DNA of 11,614 bases, from assembly GCA_002391555.1 (NCBI GenBank), contig DGFG01000060.1:1-11614 (forward strand), written 5' to 3'. How positions within the stretch are numbered: position 1 is the first letter of the stretch; each line of letters begins with the position of its first letter. The notes beneath the pieces were generated by a model. It did no database searches. It was not told the DNA's origin and worked only from the letters and a program-made list of their open reading frames with translations. The translations under genes and the position numbers were made by a program. The DNA comes from Firmicutes bacterium UBA3906. GTDB taxonomy: Bacteria > Bacillota > Clostridia > Caldicoprobacterales > DTU083. Positions 6,065 through 11,614 of this stretch are shown here, piece by piece.

Positions 6065-7504
6065 TTAGGACTTGCTTTGGTCTAGCCTACTTGTTAATAT
6101 TTCTTTCAGGATTACAGGGTTAGCCTTCCCTTCAGTTTTTTCCATTGCTTGTCCCATCAGATATGACAGTACTTTCTTTTTGCCAGCCTTGTAATCACTG
6201 ACTGAGGACTTGTTTTGCTTTAAAACAAGGTCTGTTACCGCCTCTAAAGTCTTTTGGTCTGTGACCTGGGCTAGCTTTTTCCTTTCTACAATCAGCTGTG
6301 GCTTGTGACCTGAGTAAAACATATCAATAAAGACTTTTCTAGCTATAGTCGTACTTATAAGTCCATTGTCTATCATAATAAGTAAGTCCTTTATCATCAT
6401 AGGGGATAGCTTTATTGATTTTATATCAGTATTACTTTCCTTAATAAGTCTTAAAAGATCACCCGTCAACCAATTACATAGGACCTGTGGTTTATTGTAC
6501 TCTAGCAGGCAGGCTTCAAACAACCTTGCAAGATCAGGTATAGACAGCAGTAGCCTCGCATCCTTTTCACTTAGGCAATAATTTTGCCTAAATCTCTTAT
6601 AGATTGTCGCTGGTAGTTCAGGCATTTTAAGACTGATATGCTTTATCCTTTTATCACCTATCCTTATGGTTGGTAATTCTGGGTCAGGCATATATCTATA
6701 GTCATCACCCCTGTCCCTTTTTTTCATTGATTCAGTCTTTTTTAATTTGTCATTCCACCTTCTAGTCTCTGCTACAATTGTACTTCCCTTGACTAGTATT
6801 TCCCTTTGTCTCTCAAATTCATATTCTATTGCCTTTTGAATAGCCTTAAATGAATTTAAGTTTTTAATTTCTACCCTTGTTCCATGTAGCTTGCTGTCCT
6901 TGCTATTTAAAGAAATATTAACATCACACCTAAGTGAGCCTTCTTCCATTTTACAATCAGATATTCCAAGATAAAGGGCTATAAGTCGTAGCTGTTCTAA
7001 AAAGGTCTGGCATTCTTCTGCAGTATTTAGGTCTGGCTCAGTAACAACCTCTATTAGGGGTATACCTGCCCTATTATAATCTACCTTTGTTATTTGCTTT
7101 TCTGGTTGGTGAATAAGCTTTCCTGCATCCTCCTCTAAGTGTAGCCTTTTTATCCTAACCCTTTTTGGACCCTTATTAGTCTCAATATCAATATATCCAT
7201 CCACTCCAATTGGCTGATAGTATTGAGTTATCTGATATGCTTTAGGTAGGTCTGGATAGTAATAAGCTTTTCTATCAAAGCTCATATAGTCTGAAATATG
7301 TAGGTTAAGAGCAAGCCCAGCTAATATGGCATAGTCTACAGCCTTTCTACTCAAAATAGGCATAGCCCCAGGCCTTCCTAAACATATATTACAGGATTGA
7401 CTGTTGGGTCTAGCTCCAAATCTTGTATTACAGTTACAGAATAATTTTCTTGATGTTGATAGTTCTATATGGACCTCAAGGCCTATTGCTTTTTTAAATT
7501 CCAT
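6065..7504 (-). CDS. gatB: Aspartyl/glutamyl-tRNA(Asn/Gln) amidotransferase subunit B
   Basis: The kinase and tRNA-binding subunit of GatCAB: it activates the Glu or Asp on misacylated Glu-tRNA(Gln)/Asp-tRNA(Asn) with ATP and receives ammonia from GatA. The 479 residues show AIGLEVHIELST (6-17), a zinc site with Cys23, Cys25, Cys38 and Cys41, CLGRPGAMP (41-49), SFDRKAYYYPDLPKAYQITQ (75-94), LHLEEDAGK (121-129) and DYNRAGIPLIEVVTEPD (142-158). A DYRYMPDPELP segment follows, and the last 150 or so residues are the YqeY-like helical tail. The reading frame is open a further 48 codons upstream, but the start is the ATG at 7504: GGAGG lies 6 bases before it, homologues begin here, and the extension overlaps gatA. 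It starts 1 base after the gatA stop, so translation is probably coupled. Confidence 0.97.
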   Translation of the reverse strand: MEFKKAIGLEVHIELSTSRKLFCNCNTRFGARPNSQSCNICLGRPGAMPILSRKAVDYAILAGLALNLHISDYMSFDRKAYYYPDLPKAYQITQYYQPIGVDGYIDIETNKGPKRVRIKRLHLEEDAGKLIHQPEKQITKVDYNRAGIPLIEVVTEPDLNTAEECQTFLEQLRLIALYLGISDCKMEEGSLRCDVNISLNSKDSKLHGTRVEIKNLNSFKAIQKAIEYEFERQREILVKGSTIVAETRRWNDKLKKTESMKKRDRGDDYRYMPDPELPTIRIGDKRIKHISLKMPELPATIYKRFRQNYCLSEKDARLLLSIPDLARLFEACLLEYNKPQVLCNWLTGDLLRLIKESNTDIKSIKLSPMMIKDLLIMIDNGLISTTIARKVFIDMFYSGHKPQLIVERKKLAQVTDQKTLEAVTDLVLKQNKSSVSDYKAGKKKVLSYLMGQAMEKTEGKANPVILKEILTSRLDQSKS

Positions 7505-7505
7505 C

Positions 7506-8975
7506 CTACACCTCCAAAGCATGCAGACGTTTTTTATGATAGTCAGTGCTTTGCTCAAAGGCATGGGCAGCCATAAGTAAAGTGCCCTCTCCATATGGTC
7601 TTCCCATAAGCTGCATACCAATCGGTAGTCCGTCATTGCTAAAACCACAAGGAATAGATATGGCTGGTAAGCCAGCTAAGTTTGCAGGCACAGTAGAGGC
7701 GTCCCATTTATAGGTATTTAAAAGATCCTTCTCCATACTTGAAAAGTTAAAGGCCACACTAGGTGTGGTGGGTGACAGTAACAAGTCAAAGTCTTTTAAT
7801 AGCTTTTCTAGTTCTTTTCTTATCATGGCCCTTATTTTAGTAGCCTGTAAATAATAGTCCTCATAGTTATTAGCCTCCAAGGCCAAGTTACCTATCATTA
7901 TCCTGCGCTTTACACTAGAAGCAAAGCCCTCAGTTCTTGATTTTATATAAATTTCATCAAATGAAAGAGGACTATGGTCCTCTGACTTGTAATTGATATC
8001 GTAGAATCTTGCTAGGTTAGAAGCAGCCTCTGCAGAGGAAATTAAAAAGTAAACAGGGACTGAGTATTTACTGAGCTTAAAGGATGTTTCTTCTACCTTG
8101 GCACCTAATTCTACATAATGCTTTGCTGCCTTTTTTATATGGTTTTTTACATCTAAACTTGCATCTTTAAGTAGTTCCTGGGGGATCCCTATTCGCAAGC
8201 CCTTTATATCCTTAAATAAAAAGCTCCTATAATCAGGGTAGCTATACTTATCAATTGAGCTTGAGTCCTTTTGATCATGACCAGTGATTGCATTTAATAC
8301 AATTGCACAGTCCCTAACATCCTTTGTTAGTGGACCAATCTGGTCAAGGGATGAAGCAAGGGGAAAAAGGCCATATCTGGATACTAGACCATAGGTTGGC
8401 TTCATGCCAACAATACCACAAAAGGCAGCAGGTTGTCTTATGGAGCCACCTGTATCTGTTCCAAGAGAAAACATAATAAGGTCTGCTGCTACAGCTGCTG
8501 CTGACCCCCCACTAGACCCTCCTGGTACTTTATTTAGCCTCCATGGGTTCTTTGTATTTGTGAAATATGAGGTCTCTCCAGAAGACCCAATAGCAAAGCT
8601 ATCTAGATTTAGCTTACCAACTAGTATTGCGCCCTTATCTCTTAGTTTTTTAACAACGGTTGCATCATAATTTGTCCTATAATTTCTAAGCATTTTAGAT
8701 GCACAGCTAGTAGGCATATCCTTGGTAGAAATATTGTCTTTTACACCATAGGGTATTCCTACTAGGTCTAAACCTTGCTTGCCCTGCGGCCTAGTCTCAT
8801 CTAGCTTCTTTGCTTGGTCGAGAGCACTATCGGTATCTATGGTAATAAAGGAGTTTAACTTATTTTCAACCTCATTGATACGGCCTAATATTGATTTTAA
8901 AAGGTCTGATGATGATATGGCTTTACTGTCTATTAGATCTCTTACTTCATGTACAGTGAGCTTATATAGTTCCAT
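7506..8975 (-). CDS. gatA: Aspartyl/glutamyl-tRNA(Asn/Gln) amidotransferase subunit A
   Basis: Glutaminase subunit of GatCAB, an amidase-signature enzyme that releases ammonia from glutamine and feeds it to GatB. The 489 residues match the family. The Ser-cisSer-Lys triad is present as Lys79 (GVKDN), Ser178 (TDTGGSIR) and Ser154 (PGGSSGGSAA), the same numbering I recall for the S. aureus enzyme. The C-terminal part has SPTTPSVAF and NLAGLPAISIPCGF, both typical of the fold. The segment before the triad serines reads LDSFAIGSSGETSYF, whereas most GatA have MDEFAMG(G/S)STE(T/N)S; Ser126 and Gly133 differ from the usual Glu and Thr. The ATG has GGAGG 6 bases upstream and lies 12 bases after gatC. 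Confidence 0.97.
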   Translation of the reverse strand: MELYKLTVHEVRDLIDSKAISSSDLLKSILGRINEVENKLNSFITIDTDSALDQAKKLDETRPQGKQGLDLVGIPYGVKDNISTKDMPTSCASKMLRNYRTNYDATVVKKLRDKGAILVGKLNLDSFAIGSSGETSYFTNTKNPWRLNKVPGGSSGGSAAAVAADLIMFSLGTDTGGSIRQPAAFCGIVGMKPTYGLVSRYGLFPLASSLDQIGPLTKDVRDCAIVLNAITGHDQKDSSSIDKYSYPDYRSFLFKDIKGLRIGIPQELLKDASLDVKNHIKKAAKHYVELGAKVEETSFKLSKYSVPVYFLISSAEAASNLARFYDINYKSEDHSPLSFDEIYIKSRTEGFASSVKRRIMIGNLALEANNYEDYYLQATKIRAMIRKELEKLLKDFDLLLSPTTPSVAFNFSSMEKDLLNTYKWDASTVPANLAGLPAISIPCGFSNDGLPIGMQLMGRPYGEGTLLMAAHAFEQSTDYHKKRLHALEV

Positions 8976-8987
8976 TTTGTCCCTCCA

Positions 8988-9287
8988 CTATTGTTTATCG
9001 TCTTCGAAAATTCCAGGCACAATAAAGTAGCCATCATGTTGGGTGTTCAATAGTGGCTTTCCCTCTATGTCTTTATTTGTTTTTACCTGCTCATCAGTCC
9101 TAAATACATTAGTCTTTTCTGTCGCCCTAGTCATGGGCTCAATATCTTCTGTCTCGACTTCTTTTATTATGGAAAAATACTCAAAGGCTTGGCTTAGCCA
9201 CTGTCTATAGTGGTCTATTTCTTTATCAGATAGGTCAAGCCTTGATATATATGCGATTTTTTCTATATCCCTTTTACTAAGCTTCAT
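8988..9287 (-). CDS. gatC: Aspartyl/glutamyl-tRNA(Asn/Gln) amidotransferase subunit C
   Basis: Small 99-residue subunit that wraps around GatA and stabilises the GatA-GatB complex. It shows the family's opening (IEKIAYISRLDLSDKE, 8-23), the amphipathic helix ending in FEYFSIIKEVETEDIEPM (35-52), the conserved turn NVFRTDE (60-66) and the closing motif DGYFIVPGIFED (85-96). The ATG has GAGGAG 9 bases upstream, within the last codons of ligA, and lies 6 bases after the ligA stop codon. The order gatC-gatA-gatB with gaps of 12 and 1 bases points to a single transcript with matched synthesis of the three subunits. Confidence 0.96.
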   Translation of the reverse strand: MKLSKRDIEKIAYISRLDLSDKEIDHYRQWLSQAFEYFSIIKEVETEDIEPMTRATEKTNVFRTDEQVKTNKDIEGKPLLNTQHDGYFIVPGIFEDDKQ

Positions 9288-9293
9288 CTACTA

Positions 9294-11315
<2,022 letters not shown>

Positions 11316-11320
11316 TCATT

Positions 11321-11614
11321 CTATATTTTTTTAAGTGGGGCTAGGCTAGCTAAAAAGTTCTTTATGCCCCCTTGTAAAAATGCAACCTGCAAGGTCATGT
11401 CCTCACCATTTCCCTTGACTGCAACTATTGTTCCGTTTCCAAACTTGCTATGATGGACCCTGTCACCTAGGTTGAATCTACTATTTTCTTTTTTTACTGG
11501 CCTTACTACTGAATCTTGTTTGTGTTGTAGTAGCAGATTCCTGCCACTTGGTCTTATCTCAGATTCTGCCCTACTAATAGTGTTTGCCCTATTAAAAGTA
11601 GTAGAAAATCCACT
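11321..11614 (-). CDS. pcrA: ATP-dependent DNA helicase PcrA (UvrD/Rep family), C-terminal fragment
   Basis: The last 97 codons of a gene that enters from the right edge. The first 45 or so residues are low-complexity and polar, like the linker after the helicase core. The rest is the PcrA C-terminal Tudor-like domain: LGDRVHHSKFGNGTIVAVKG (49-68), then GEDMTLQVAF (70-79) and GGIKNFLASLAPLKKI (82-97, the end). In B. subtilis and Geobacillus this domain contacts RNA polymerase and supports the role of PcrA at transcription-replication conflicts. The ATPase motifs are outside the window. UvrD or another superfamily 1 helicase is less likely, because the H-KFG-GT and APLKKI-type ending directly before ligA is the PcrA pattern of Bacillota. 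Confidence 0.93.
   Translation of the reverse strand, partial: SGFSTTFNRANTISRAESEIRPSGRNLLLQHKQDSVVRPVKKENSRFNLGDRVHHSKFGNGTIVAVKGNGEDMTLQVAFLQGGIKNFLASLAPLKKI

Noticed and set aside
7505..7648. 48-codon upstream extension of gatB
   Set aside because: It overlaps gatA, has no homology to GatB N-termini, and the ATG at 7504 has an excellent ribosome binding site.
7754..7768. Inverted repeat CCACAC-TAG-GTGTGG inside gatA
   Set aside because: It encodes the conserved Thr-Pro-Ser-Val-Ala stretch of the amidase fold and lacks a proper U-tract, so chance is the simpler view.

Overview
The window is a compact bacterial housekeeping region. It holds thirteen protein genes, all on the minus strand, with no RNA gene, mobile element, CRISPR array or phage remnant that I can see. 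The longest non-coding gap is 101 bases (5964-6064). The likely source is a low-to-moderate GC member of the Bacillota, probably class Clostridia. This rests on roughly 40% G+C in sampled lines, a RemA/DUF370 gene, strong AGGAGG-type ribosome binding sites, and the PcrA-LigA-GatCAB and YicC-RemA-Gmk-RpoZ neighbourhoods. I cannot name a genus.

Read in the direction of transcription (high to low coordinates), the layout is as follows. (1) 11614-6065: the C-terminal end of the helicase gene pcrA, then ligA (NAD-dependent DNA ligase), gatC, gatA and gatB (tRNA-dependent amidotransferase). Gaps are 1-17 bases and gatA/gatB look translationally coupled. (2) 6064-5964: a short gap with a good sigma-A-type promoter (TTGCAA, 18-base spacer, TATAAT) in front of yicC. 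(3) 5963-3949: yicC (endoribonuclease family), remA (DNA-binding regulator), gmk (guanylate kinase) and rpoZ (RNA polymerase omega), closed by an intrinsic terminator at about 3905-3931. (4) 3872-1: priA (replication restart helicase), def (peptide deformylase), fmt (Met-tRNA formyltransferase) and the start of rsmB (16S rRNA m5C methyltransferase).

Together the genes cover DNA repair and replication restart (PcrA, LigA, PriA), charging of Gln-tRNA and/or Asn-tRNA by transamidation (GatCAB), the formyl-methionine cycle (Fmt adds, Def removes), nucleotide supply and transcription (Gmk, omega), RNA processing or modification (YicC, RsmB) and one regulator (RemA). Start codons were reassigned where the Shine-Dalgarno position required it: def, priA and ligA move to an internal ATG, and gatB is shortened by 48 codons. 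fmt and rpoZ start at TTG.

I found no convincing undescribed system. The observations most worth a second look are the absence of coaBC between rpoZ and priA with a terminator in its place, the two TTG starts with near-ideal ribosome binding sites, a perfect 9-bp inverted repeat inside priA, a short dyad next to the yicC promoter, the abundance of the tetranucleotide CTAG, and a few residue changes beside conserved active-site motifs.
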